DNA from: Avibacterium volantium
Lineage (GTDB): Bacteria; Pseudomonadota; Gammaproteobacteria; Enterobacterales; Pasteurellaceae
DNA length: 64,000 nt
Assembly (NCBI RefSeq): GCF_900635775.1
Contig: NZ_LR134167.1
Location: 591,001-655,000 of the forward strand
Direction: 5' to 3'
Of the stretch, positions 28,558-35,754 are shown piece after piece. Numbering within the stretch: the stretch's first letter is position 1; every line of letters starts with the position of its first letter. Below the pieces are notes generated by a model that did no database searches, was not told where the DNA came from, and saw only the letters and a program-made list of their open reading frames with translations. Both the position numbers and the translations under genes were made by a program.

Positions 28558-30003
28558 ATGTTTGGACCGTTTAAACCAGCTCCCCATATTGCGGAGCTGC
28601 CAAAAGAAAAGATAGATTCCACTTATAGACGCTTGCGTTGGCAAGTGTTTGCAGGGATCTTCTTTGGTTATGCGGCATATTATTTTGTGCGCGCAAATTT
28701 TGATTTAGCACAGAAAGGGTTAATTGAAGCAGGGCTTTATAACAAAGCTGAACTGGGTATTATCGGGACTGGTGCAGGTTTAGCCTATGGCTTATCAAAA
28801 TTCTTTATGGCGAGTATTTCTGACCGCTCAAATCCGAAAGTTTTCTTGCCTTGTGGTTTGTTGCTTTCAGGTTTATGTATGACCCTAATGGGCTTAATGC
28901 CTTGGGCGACATCAGGCATTTTAGTGATGTTTGTGATGATTTTCCTTAATGGTTGGTTCCAAGGTATGGGGTGGCCACCGTGCGGACGTACAATGGTACA
29001 CTGGTGGTCAAAAAATGAACGCGGAACAATCGTGTCTATCTGGAATACCGCACACAATCTCGGGGGAATGGTGCCGGGCGCAATGGTGTTATTAGCCAGT
29101 GCGATTTATTTCAGTGAACACGGCGTGCAAGCCACCGCAAAAGATGTATGGCAACAAGCGCTTTACTATCCAGGTATTGCGGCAATGCTTGCGGCGATCC
29201 CTGTATTCTTTGTAATGAAAGATACACCACAATCTTGCGGTTTACCTGCTATTGAAAAATGGCGTAATGATTACCCAGATGACTATAACGAAAAAACCTA
29301 CGAAAACGATCTCACAGCAAAAGAAATTTTCGTTACTTATGTCTTAAAAAACAAATTGTTATGGTACATTGCCATTGCTAACGTGTTTGTTTATCTCATT
29401 CGTTATGGCGTATTAAAATGGTCGCCAGTGTATTTGGGTGAAGTAAAACACTTCAATATCAAAGGTACGGCGTGGGCATACACCATTTATGAATTAGCGG
29501 CGATTCCGGGAACGCTTATCTGTGGTTGGGTATCGGATCACCTATTTAAAGGTAAACGTGGTTTAACCGGTTTTATCTTTATGATCTTAACTACCATTGC
29601 GGTAGTGGCATTATGGTTAAACCCAGCAACACCAGAATCTGAACTTGCACAATATGCAGGCAAAGCGTGGTATGAAAACCCATATCAATTAACTGACTTT
29701 ATCTTAATGACCACTATCGGTTTCTTAATTTATGGTCCAGTAATGTTAATTGGTTTACACGCCCTTGAACTTGCACCGAAAAAAGCCGCAGGTACAGCAG
29801 CAGGGTTCACTGGCCTATTTGGTTATCTCGGTGGTACTGTTTCTGCTTCAGCCGTTGTGGGTTGGGCTGCGGAATACTACGGCTGGGACGGCGGTTTCTA
29901 TGTAATGATCACCGGCGGTATCTTGGCAGTATTGTTACTCTTAATCGTAACTATTCAAGAAGCAAAACATAAAGCCACATTAGGCGATCACTACGGTAAA
30001 TAG
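28558..30003 (+). CDS. glpT: Glycerol-3-phosphate:phosphate antiporter
   Basis: GlpT imports glycerol-3-phosphate in exchange for phosphate across the inner membrane. The 481-residue protein is a 12-helix MFS member of the organophosphate antiporter group. It shows the N-terminal [22 protein letters not shown] with a substrate arginine, [21 protein letters not shown] in loop 2-3, and [20 protein letters not shown]. Length is slightly above the E. coli protein (452). It is divergent from glpABC and is followed by a hairpin and then glpQ. CRP and GlpR-like sites upstream indicate catabolite and substrate control. Confidence 0.95.
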   Translation: MFGPFKPAPHIAELPKEKIDSTYRRLRWQVFAGIFFGYAAYYFVRANFDLAQKGLIEAGLYNKAELGIIGTGAGLAYGLSKFFMASISDRSNPKVFLPCGLLLSGLCMTLMGLMPWATSGILVMFVMIFLNGWFQGMGWPPCGRTMVHWWSKNERGTIVSIWNTAHNLGGMVPGAMVLLASAIYFSEHGVQATAKDVWQQALYYPGIAAMLAAIPVFFVMKDTPQSCGLPAIEKWRNDYPDDYNEKTYENDLTAKEIFVTYVLKNKLLWYIAIANVFVYLIRYGVLKWSPVYLGEVKHFNIKGTAWAYTIYELAAIPGTLICGWVSDHLFKGKRGLTGFIFMILTTIAVVALWLNPATPESELAQYAGKAWYENPYQLTDFILMTTIGFLIYGPVMLIGLHALELAPKKAAGTAAGFTGLFGYLGGTVSASAVVGWAAEYYGWDGGFYVMITGGILAVLLLLIVTIQEAKHKATLGDHYGK

Positions 30004-30015
30004 TGAATAATCAGA

Positions 30016-30046
30016 AAGGAAGCGCAGCAATGCTCTTCCTTTTTTA
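30016..30046 (+). terminator. Partial terminator between glpT and glpQ
   Basis: AAGGAAG pairs with CTTCCTT across a 12-nt loop and is followed by TTTTTT. Because glpQ follows on the same strand, it may reduce rather than stop read-through. Confidence 0.7.
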
Positions 30047-30096
30047 TTGATAAAAATTCGGTGAAAAATCACCGCACTTTAATAAAAGGAGTTTTT

Positions 30097-31194
30097 ATGA
30101 CATTCAAATTAAAAAAATTAGCCCAAGTTGTTGCCTTATCCACCTTGGCATTTACTTGTGTGCAATCGGCAAATGCAATGCCGACAATGAACAATAATGA
30201 AAAACTTGTTATCGCTCACCGCGGAGCAAGTGGCTATTTGCCTGAGCATACACTAGAAAGTAAAGCCCTTGCCTTTGGACAAAAAGCGGATTATTTAGAA
30301 CAAGATTTAGCGATGACGAAAGACGATCATTTAATCGTGATCCACGATCATTTTTTAGACGGGCTGACTGACGTGGCGAAAAAATTCCCTGATCGTAAAC
30401 GCGCAGATGGGCGTTATTATGTGGTGGATTTTACGCTTGCGGAAATTCAATCGCTTAATATGACCGAAAATTTCAAAGTGGTAGAGGGTAAACAGGTACA
30501 GGTTTACCCTGATCGCTTCCCAATGTGGAAATCCCATTTCAAAATTCACACCTTTGAAGATGAAATCGAATTTATCCAAGGACTAGAAAAATCCACAGGC
30601 AAAAAAATCGGCATTTACCCTGAAATCAAAGCCCCTTGGCTACATCATAAAGAAGGGAAAGATATTGCCAAAGCGACCTTGGAAGTGCTGAAAAAATATG
30701 GTTATACGCAAAAATCTGATCGCGTTTATTTGCAAACCTTTGATTTTAATGAGCTTAAACGCATCAAAACGGAGCTAATGCCGAGTCTAGGAATGGATCT
30801 TAAATTAGTCCAGCTTATCGCCTACACCGATTGGCACGAAACGGAAGAAAAAAATCCGCAGGGTGAATGGGTAAACTATGATTATGACTGGATGTTCAAA
30901 GATGGCGCAATGGCAGAAGTAGCAAAATATGCAGACGGCGTAGGCCCGGGTTGGTATATGTTGATTGATGAAAACAATTCGACTAAAGACAAAGTGGTTT
31001 ACACCCCACTTGTGCAAGAATTGAAAAAATACAATATGGAACTACACCCTTACACCGTACGAAAAGATGCCTTACCTGCATTTTTTACTAACGTAAACCA
31101 AATGTACGATGCTTTGTTAAACCAAGCTGGCGCAACAGGTATTTTCACCGATTTCCCGGATACCGCGGTGGAGTTTTTGGGGAAAGGGAAGTAA
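30097..31194 (+). CDS. glpQ: Glycerophosphodiester phosphodiesterase, secreted form without lipobox
   Basis: GlpQ cuts glycerophosphodiesters to glycerol-3-phosphate, which GlpT imports. The 365-residue protein starts at ATG 30097 behind AGGAG. Catalytic motifs are visible: IAHRGASGYLPEHT (His41), YLEQDLAMTKDDHLIVIHDHFLDG, and PEIKAP. It is very similar to H. influenzae protein D/Hpd, but the N-terminus (MTFKLKKLAQVVALSTLAFT, then CVQSANA) is an ordinary Sec signal. Cleavage is predicted after ANA at residue 27, and the LAGC lipobox of protein D is missing. It is therefore probably periplasmic rather than a surface lipoprotein. Confidence 0.94.
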   Translation: MTFKLKKLAQVVALSTLAFTCVQSANAMPTMNNNEKLVIAHRGASGYLPEHTLESKALAFGQKADYLEQDLAMTKDDHLIVIHDHFLDGLTDVAKKFPDRKRADGRYYVVDFTLAEIQSLNMTENFKVVEGKQVQVYPDRFPMWKSHFKIHTFEDEIEFIQGLEKSTGKKIGIYPEIKAPWLHHKEGKDIAKATLEVLKKYGYTQKSDRVYLQTFDFNELKRIKTELMPSLGMDLKLVQLIAYTDWHETEEKNPQGEWVNYDYDWMFKDGAMAEVAKYADGVGPGWYMLIDENNSTKDKVVYTPLVQELKKYNMELHPYTVRKDALPAFFTNVNQMYDALLNQAGATGIFTDFPDTAVEFLGKGK

Positions 31195-31222
31195 GTTTGA
31201 ACCACTTATGTGAACGTTAAAT

Positions 31223-31256
31223 AAAAAATCGGAAAGGTAACTTTCCGATTTTTTTT
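31223..31256. terminator. Bidirectional terminator between glpQ and ftsY
   Basis: AAAAAATCGGAAAG-gtaa-CTTTCCGATTTTTT has runs suited to both strands, and the flanking genes are convergent. Confidence 0.93.
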
Positions 31257-31258
31257 AG

Positions 31259-32893
31259 TTAATGATGTTCTGTTTCAGTATTAAACAACGCCTCAATAAA
31301 TTCTTCTGCTTGGAATGGACGCAGATCTTCAATTTTTTCGCCGATACCAATATAACGAATCGGTAATTTGAATTGATCGGCGATGGCGAAAATCACCCCG
31401 CCTTTGGCTGTGCCGTCTAATTTAGTTAAGCTAATTCCTGTTAAACCTACTGCTTCGTTGAATAATTTGGCTTGGCTAATAGCGTTTTGCCCTGTGCCAG
31501 CATCAAGGGTAAGCATAATTTCGTGCGGCGCGGTTTCATCGTATTTTTTCATTACGCGAACGATTTTTTTCAGCTCGTCCATTAAATTATTTTTATTTTG
31601 CAAACGCCCTGCGGTATCAGCAATCAAAATATCAATATTGCGCGCAGCCGCCGATTGCATTGCATCATAGATCACCGAAGCGGAATCTGCTCCCGTGCTT
31701 TGTGCCACCACAGGAATATTATTACGCTCTCCCCACACTTGAAGCTGCTCCACCGCAGCAGCACGAAAAGTATCGCCTGCCGCCAACATCACGGATTTGC
31801 CTTGCATTTGGAATTGGCGTGCAAGTTTACCAATGGTCGTGGTTTTCCCTACACCATTGACGCCCACCATTAAAATCACATAAGGCTTTTTGCTGGTATC
31901 AATTTCTAAAGGCTGCGCCACAGGCTTGATAATCTCTGCGAGTTCTAATTTTAATTGTTGATACAGTAAATCCGCATCTTTTAGCTGCTTGCGGCTGGCG
32001 TGCTGCGTTAAATTATTGATAATTTTAGTGGTTGTTGGCATACCAATATCAGCGATGAGCAACTGTTCTTCTAATTCTTCAAACAGATCATCATCAATTT
32101 TTTTGCCTGAAAATAGCCCGAAGAAGCCCGAACCGATATTTTGTTTGGTACGAATTAAGCCTTTCACCAAACGGCTAAAAAAGCCCCCTTCGCTTGGTTT
32201 TTCTTGCGTTGAAATTTCTGGATTTTCCACCGCTCTTGGTTCTTGCGGAAGTTCTGTTTGATCGGCGATTTCTGTTTCTTGCGCTAAAACATCAGGATTT
32301 TCTACCGCACTTTGCTCTTGCGGAAGTTCTGTTTGCTCAGCGATCTCTGTTTCTTGCGCTAAAACGTCAAGATTTTCCACCGCACTTGGTTTTTGCGGAA
32401 GCTCTGCTTGCTCGGTAATTTCTGTTTCTTGCGCTAAAATGTCAGGATTTTCTACCGCTCTTGGTTCTTGCGGAAGTTCGGCTTGCTCTGCGATTTCTGT
32501 TTCTTGCGCTAAAACATCAGAATTTTGCACCACACTTGGTTCTTGCGGAAGCTCTGTTTGCTCTACGATTTCTGTTTCTTGTACTAAAACTTCAGAAGTT
32601 TCCACCGCACTTGGTTCTTGCGGAAGTTCTGTTGGCTCTGTAATTTCAGTTTCTTGCGCTAAAACGTCAGAATTTTCCACCGCACTTGGTTCTTGCGAAA
32701 GTTCTGTTTGCTCTACGGTTTCTGTTTCTTCCACCAAAACTTCTGGATTTTCCACCGCACTTTGTTCTTGCGCAAGCTCCGTTTGCTCTACGGTTTCTGT
32801 TTCTTGCACTTCCGCTTGGTTCGATGTTTCTTCTTTCTTTTTTCCTAATCCAAACCAAGACCAAAAACCACCTTTTTTATTTTTTTCTGCCAT
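31259..32893 (-). CDS. ftsY: Signal recognition particle receptor FtsY with repeat-expanded acidic domain
   Basis: FtsY is the SRP receptor GTPase that delivers ribosomes making membrane proteins to the translocon. The 544-residue protein starts with the amphipathic, membrane-binding KKGGFWSWFGLGKKKEE. An acidic A domain follows, built of eight 25-residue repeats (about residues 32-231; pattern ETEIxEQTELPQEPSAVEN plus a short variable end). The conserved NG domain is about 235-544, with helical N domain, G1 GVNGVGKTTTIGKL, DTFRAAAVEQL, DTAGRLQ and TKLDGTAKGG. The repeats enlarge the A domain only; catalytic parts are complete. Uptake signals sit in five repeats. Confidence 0.97.
   Translation of the reverse strand: MAEKNKKGGFWSWFGLGKKKEETSNQAEVQETETVEQTELAQEQSAVENPEVLVEETETVEQTELSQEPSAVENSDVLAQETEITEPTELPQEPSAVETSEVLVQETEIVEQTELPQEPSVVQNSDVLAQETEIAEQAELPQEPRAVENPDILAQETEITEQAELPQKPSAVENLDVLAQETEIAEQTELPQEQSAVENPDVLAQETEIADQTELPQEPRAVENPEISTQEKPSEGGFFSRLVKGLIRTKQNIGSGFFGLFSGKKIDDDLFEELEEQLLIADIGMPTTTKIINNLTQHASRKQLKDADLLYQQLKLELAEIIKPVAQPLEIDTSKKPYVILMVGVNGVGKTTTIGKLARQFQMQGKSVMLAAGDTFRAAAVEQLQVWGERNNIPVVAQSTGADSASVIYDAMQSAAARNIDILIADTAGRLQNKNNLMDELKKIVRVMKKYDETAPHEIMLTLDAGTGQNAISQAKLFNEAVGLTGISLTKLDGTAKGGVIFAIADQFKLPIRYIGIGEKIEDLRPFQAEEFIEALFNTETEHH
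32205..32804. repeat. Eight 75-bp tandem repeats in ftsY, most carrying a USS
   Basis: Boundaries are approximate. The core of each unit codes SAVEN or a variant and contains ACCGCACTT on the plus strand. Exact copies start at 32304, 32379, 32604, 32679 and 32754; one- or few-base variants start at 32229, 32454 and 32529. All cores are spaced exactly 75 bp, so the reading frame is preserved. Confidence 0.92.
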
Positions 32894-33051
32894 AAATTAC
32901 TCGCTATTATGAAAAAATTACTGATTTTCTGAATTTTATACTAAACTATGCTACCTAATTTTATTCTGTTACCGAATGCAAAAGTCGGCTGAAAATGGGC
33001 ATTAAGTTCAGCGAAAAGTTTGCATAGTTTATCATAATTTGGCGAATCCCT

Positions 33052-33663
33052 ATGAAAAAAAATCCTGCGACACGCAAGCAACATACTAATCTGGCAAAAG
33101 GTGAAGTCCGTATTATTGCAGGGCTTTGGCGTGGGCGGAAATTGCCTGTGCTGAATGCGGAAGGCTTGCGTCCAACAGGTGATCGGGTGAAAGAAACGCT
33201 ATTTAACTGGTTGATGCCTTATATTGTGGACGCGACTTGCTTAGATTGTTTTGCTGGCAGCGGTTCATTGGGGTTAGAAGCCCTTTCACGCCAAGCCAAG
33301 CAAGTGACCTTTTTGGAACTCAATAAACAGGTGGCAAAGCAACTCACGCAAAATCTACAACAGCTAAAATGTACGCCGCAACAAGGGCGTGTGATTAACC
33401 AAGATAGCTTGCATTATTTACAGCAACCAGAGCCAAAACCCGTGTTTGACTTGGTGTTTCTCGATCCACCTTTTCATTTTGATCTCGCACAACAAGCCGT
33501 TGATTTGCTGATTAAATTTAATTGGCTTAAGCCCAATGCACTAATTTATGTGGAAACGGAAAAAAACAAAACCCTAAGCCTGCCAGATAATTGGCAAATA
33601 TTAAAAGAAAAAACCACTGGGCAAGTGAGTTATCGGTTGTATCAATATTTGCTGGGCGAATAA
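33052..33663 (+). CDS. rsmD: 16S rRNA (guanine(966)-N2)-methyltransferase
   Basis: RsmD methylates G966 of 16S rRNA using SAM. The 203-residue product has the N-terminal RIIAGLWRGRKLPV and RPTGDRVKETLFNWL segments, the SAM-binding CLDCFAGSGSLGLEAL, and the catalytic motif FLDPPF (about residue 138). It is divergent from ftsY, its usual neighbour in gammaproteobacteria, with about 158 bp between the start codons. Eight bases separate its end from the convergent dprA. Confidence 0.95.
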   Translation: MKKNPATRKQHTNLAKGEVRIIAGLWRGRKLPVLNAEGLRPTGDRVKETLFNWLMPYIVDATCLDCFAGSGSLGLEALSRQAKQVTFLELNKQVAKQLTQNLQQLKCTPQQGRVINQDSLHYLQQPEPKPVFDLVFLDPPFHFDLAQQAVDLLIKFNWLKPNALIYVETEKNKTLSLPDNWQILKEKTTGQVSYRLYQYLLGE

Positions 33664-33670
33664 TACTTCT

Positions 33671-34801
33671 TTAACTCCTTCGATATAAGCCATTTTCGCT
33701 CACCACCAAACCTTGCAATTCCAAACTTAATAATTGTGTAAGTAGTGCATCAATGGGCAAAGATAAGCGGGCGGAAAGCTCATCAAGGCTGATGGCAATG
33801 TGGCTAAGTTGGGCGTAAAGTTCGGGGTGGCTTGGCGGTTCAGCTTGTTGTGGGGTAACGCTTTTTGTTTGACTGTTAGTTTGATTAAATGGGAGAGCTT
33901 GCTGTTTTGGCTGTGCATAAAATGATGCGGAATAGCCATAATTCGGCAGATTATCCACAATATCCTGCACGTTTTCCACCAGTGTTGCCCCTTGTTTAAT
34001 CAATTTATGGCAGCCTTCGCTGAAGCCATTTTGGATATTACCGGGAAGCGCAAAGATTTCTCGGTTTTGCTCAAGGGCGTAGCGTGCGGTGATCAATGAG
34101 CCACTTCGTTCTGTGGCTTCGATGATCAATGTACCAAGAGAAAGCCCGCTGATAATACGATTGCGACGTGGAAAATTTTCTGCCACGGGCGGTTGGTTGG
34201 GCAAAAATTCAGAAATCAATGCCCCGTTATTTTCAATAATTTGTTGAGCTAAGCCACGGTGTTTAGCAGGATAAACCGCATTCAGTCCACTGCCTAATAC
34301 GGCAATAGTCTGCCCTTTTTGTGTTACCACTGCTTGATGACAAAAACCGTCAATACCTAGCGCCAAGCCACTGGTAATGACAAAACCTGCCTGATTTAAT
34401 TCTTGAGCGAAAAACTTCGCCCAATATTCCCCATAATTAGAGCAATAACGACTGCCCACAATAGCAATTTGTGGCTGAGAAAGTGCGGTTAAATTTCCTT
34501 GTAAAAATAACAGCGGCGGCGCTGACGGAATTTGTTTTAACAAATAAGGATAATCTTGTTCAGTAAAATTAAGCAAAAAATTGCCCGCACTTTGCGCCCA
34601 ATCTAACGCCGGCTCGATAAATTTACGCTCAGGATTAAACCAGCGCTGAATTTGGCTCTCAGTCCACCCCATTTGTTTGAAAGCAATCTTGTCATAGTCT
34701 AAAAGCTGTTCAGGGCTAATTTCAGCCAGCATTTTTTGAATCGTATTCGCGCCAAGTTTTGGCACTTGTAATAAGCGGAGTAAGATCTCGTTTTTTAGCA
34801 T
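33671..34801 (-). CDS. dprA: DNA processing protein DprA (natural transformation)
   Basis: DprA protects incoming single-stranded DNA and loads RecA during transformation. The 376-residue protein has an N-terminal helix-hairpin-helix-like region ([16 protein letters not shown]). The Rossmann core shows [58 protein letters not shown] and [18 protein letters not shown]-terminal winged-helix-like domain (about 315-374) completes it. I start at ATG 34801; an in-frame TTG 21 bp upstream is weaker. A CRP-S site lies about 85 bp upstream of the start codon, so the gene is very likely part of the Sxy/CRP competence regulon. Confidence 0.96.
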   Translation of the reverse strand: MLKNEILLRLLQVPKLGANTIQKMLAEISPEQLLDYDKIAFKQMGWTESQIQRWFNPERKFIEPALDWAQSAGNFLLNFTEQDYPYLLKQIPSAPPLLFLQGNLTALSQPQIAIVGSRYCSNYGEYWAKFFAQELNQAGFVITSGLALGIDGFCHQAVVTQKGQTIAVLGSGLNAVYPAKHRGLAQQIIENNGALISEFLPNQPPVAENFPRRNRIISGLSLGTLIIEATERSGSLITARYALEQNREIFALPGNIQNGFSEGCHKLIKQGATLVENVQDIVDNLPNYGYSASFYAQPKQQALPFNQTNSQTKSVTPQQAEPPSHPELYAQLSHIAISLDELSARLSLPIDALLTQLLSLELQGLVVSENGLYRRS

Positions 34802-34875
34802 TGATATTTTAGAAATTGGCAAAATAGAGGAGTAGCTTAAAAGAAAGGGAAGAAGGAAAGTAAACTTTGTTTGCG

Positions 34876-34897
34876 TTTTGCGACAGTGATCGAGAAT
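34876..34897. promoter_or_regulatory. CRP-S (Sxy-dependent) site upstream of dprA
   Basis: TTTTGCGA-cagtga-TCGAGAAT matches the CRP-S consensus TTTTGCGATC...GATCGCAAAA perfectly in its left half and partly in its right half. The TGCGA core (rather than TGTGA) is the mark of competence sites in H. influenzae. Confidence 0.75.
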
Positions 34898-34960
34898 TTA
34901 ATTCATATTTGGGGAATTAGAAAAGTAATAACGCCCTGGGTTGAGGGCGTTATTTCAGCA

Positions 34961-35311
34961 TTATTGTTTAGCCTGATGTTTTTCCAACCACTGTTGCATA
35001 AATTGGATTTCGCTTTGTTGTGCGTTGATGATATTTTCTGCTAGCTGACGTAATTCAGGATCTTTGCCATATTTCAATTCTATCTCGGCCATTTTCACTG
35101 CACCTTCGTGATGTGGCAGCATACTGGCCGCGAACGCGACATCAGCATCTTGATATTGCATTCCTTTTTCCATATCCGCGTGCATTGCAGACATACTTGC
35201 CATTAATTCACTTTGCATTGCATTAGGTTGATGTGCAGTGTGATGATGTGGCATTTCAGCCATCGCAGTGCTAGAAACTAAACCGATTAAAATCAATAGT
35301 GCTTTTTTCAT
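34961..35311 (-). CDS. DUF305 periplasmic protein, likely copper-binding
   Basis: The 116-residue protein has a Sec signal (MKKALLILIGLVSSTAMA, cut near residue 18) followed by a His/Met-rich start (EMPHHHTAHQPNAM). The DUF305 core carries SMLPHHEGAVKMAEIELKYG, the family's conserved His-His/Met motif. DUF305 proteins belong to the ferritin-like group and several bind copper in the periplasm. Its promoter is a MerR/CueR-type copper promoter, which supports copper handling. AAGGTAC serves as ribosome site. It is a single-gene unit; no MerR-type regulator is encoded nearby. Confidence 0.88.
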   Translation of the reverse strand: MKKALLILIGLVSSTAMAEMPHHHTAHQPNAMQSELMASMSAMHADMEKGMQYQDADVAFAASMLPHHEGAVKMAEIELKYGKDPELRQLAENIINAQQSEIQFMQQWLEKHQAKQ

Positions 35312-35349
35312 TGTGAGTACCTTATTTTTGTATGATTAAATGAGCCAAA

Positions 35350-35380
35350 ATAATAAACCTTACCCTTAGGGTAAGGTCAA
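35350..35380 (-). promoter_or_regulatory. MerR/CueR-type promoter with palindromic operator for the DUF305 gene
   Basis: On the minus strand, -35 TTGACC (35380-35375) and -10 TATTAT (35355-35350) are separated by 19 bp, the over-long spacer typical of MerR-family promoters. A perfect palindrome, ACCTTACCC-3 nt-GGGTAAGGT (35357-35377), overlaps the spacer and the end of the -35. ACCTTNCC...GGNAAGGT resembles CueR/HmrR copper operators. Confidence 0.85.
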
Positions 35381-35464
35381 GAAAAAAAGCAAAACTTCTT
35401 CTTATACATTTCTTTGATAAATTTATAGTTATCTTATTGATATATAAGTGAAAATAATAAGGCC

Positions 35465-35493
35465 TGTCAATCCTCGATATTTTATGCTATAAT
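35465..35493 (+). promoter_or_regulatory. Promoter of the BCCT transporter gene (TGTCAA, 17 bp, TGCTATAAT)
   Basis: -35 TGTCAA at 35465-35470 and a perfect TATAAT at 35488-35493 with an extended TG are 17 bp apart. The transcript would start near 35500, leaving a leader of about 255 nt before the GTG at 35755. Confidence 0.75.
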
Positions 35494-35527
35494 CTATCCG
35501 TTTTTGAGAATTTCATATCAAGAAAGT

Positions 35528-35593
35528 ATGATTTTTTCGTCTTTTTGTACTGTGATGTACAACTCAATGCGTTGCATAAACGTTTATTGCTAA
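35528..35593 (+). other. Possible leader ORF 1 (21 codons) upstream of the BCCT gene
   Basis: ATG at 35528 opens a frame for MIFSSFCTVMYNS and eight more residues, ending in TAA. Its ribosome site (AAGAAAG) is modest. It lies wholly within the long leader. No family is recognised; translation is unproven. Confidence 0.3.
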
Positions 35594-35603
35594 GAAAGGT
35601 GTA

Positions 35604-35672
35604 ATGAACGTCTTTTTTAGCTCAAATTTGAAGCAATTTCATTCATCAATTTGTTTTGTATTCTTTATTTAA
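35604..35672 (+). other. Possible leader ORF 2 (22 codons) upstream of the BCCT gene
   Basis: AAAGG followed four bases later by ATG opens a frame for MNVFFSSNLKQFHSS and seven more mostly hydrophobic residues. The ribosome site is better than that of leader ORF 1. It ends 82 bp before the transporter start. It could act as a leader peptide, or be chance in AT-rich DNA. Confidence 0.35.
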
Positions 35673-35754
35673 GCGAGCTATTTAGCGGCTATTTCAATTT
35701 ATTTGTTGAGATTGATATGTGCACAAAACATTAACTTAAAGGAGAATCATTGTT

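Noticed and set aside
32205..32804. Regularly spaced repeat considered as a CRISPR array
   Set aside because: Units are contiguous coding repeats without unique spacers, and no cas genes are near.
32439..32912. 157-codon plus-strand frame with regular repeats opposite ftsY
   Set aside because: The repeats are only the complement of the in-frame ftsY repeat; the 75-bp period keeps any frame open.
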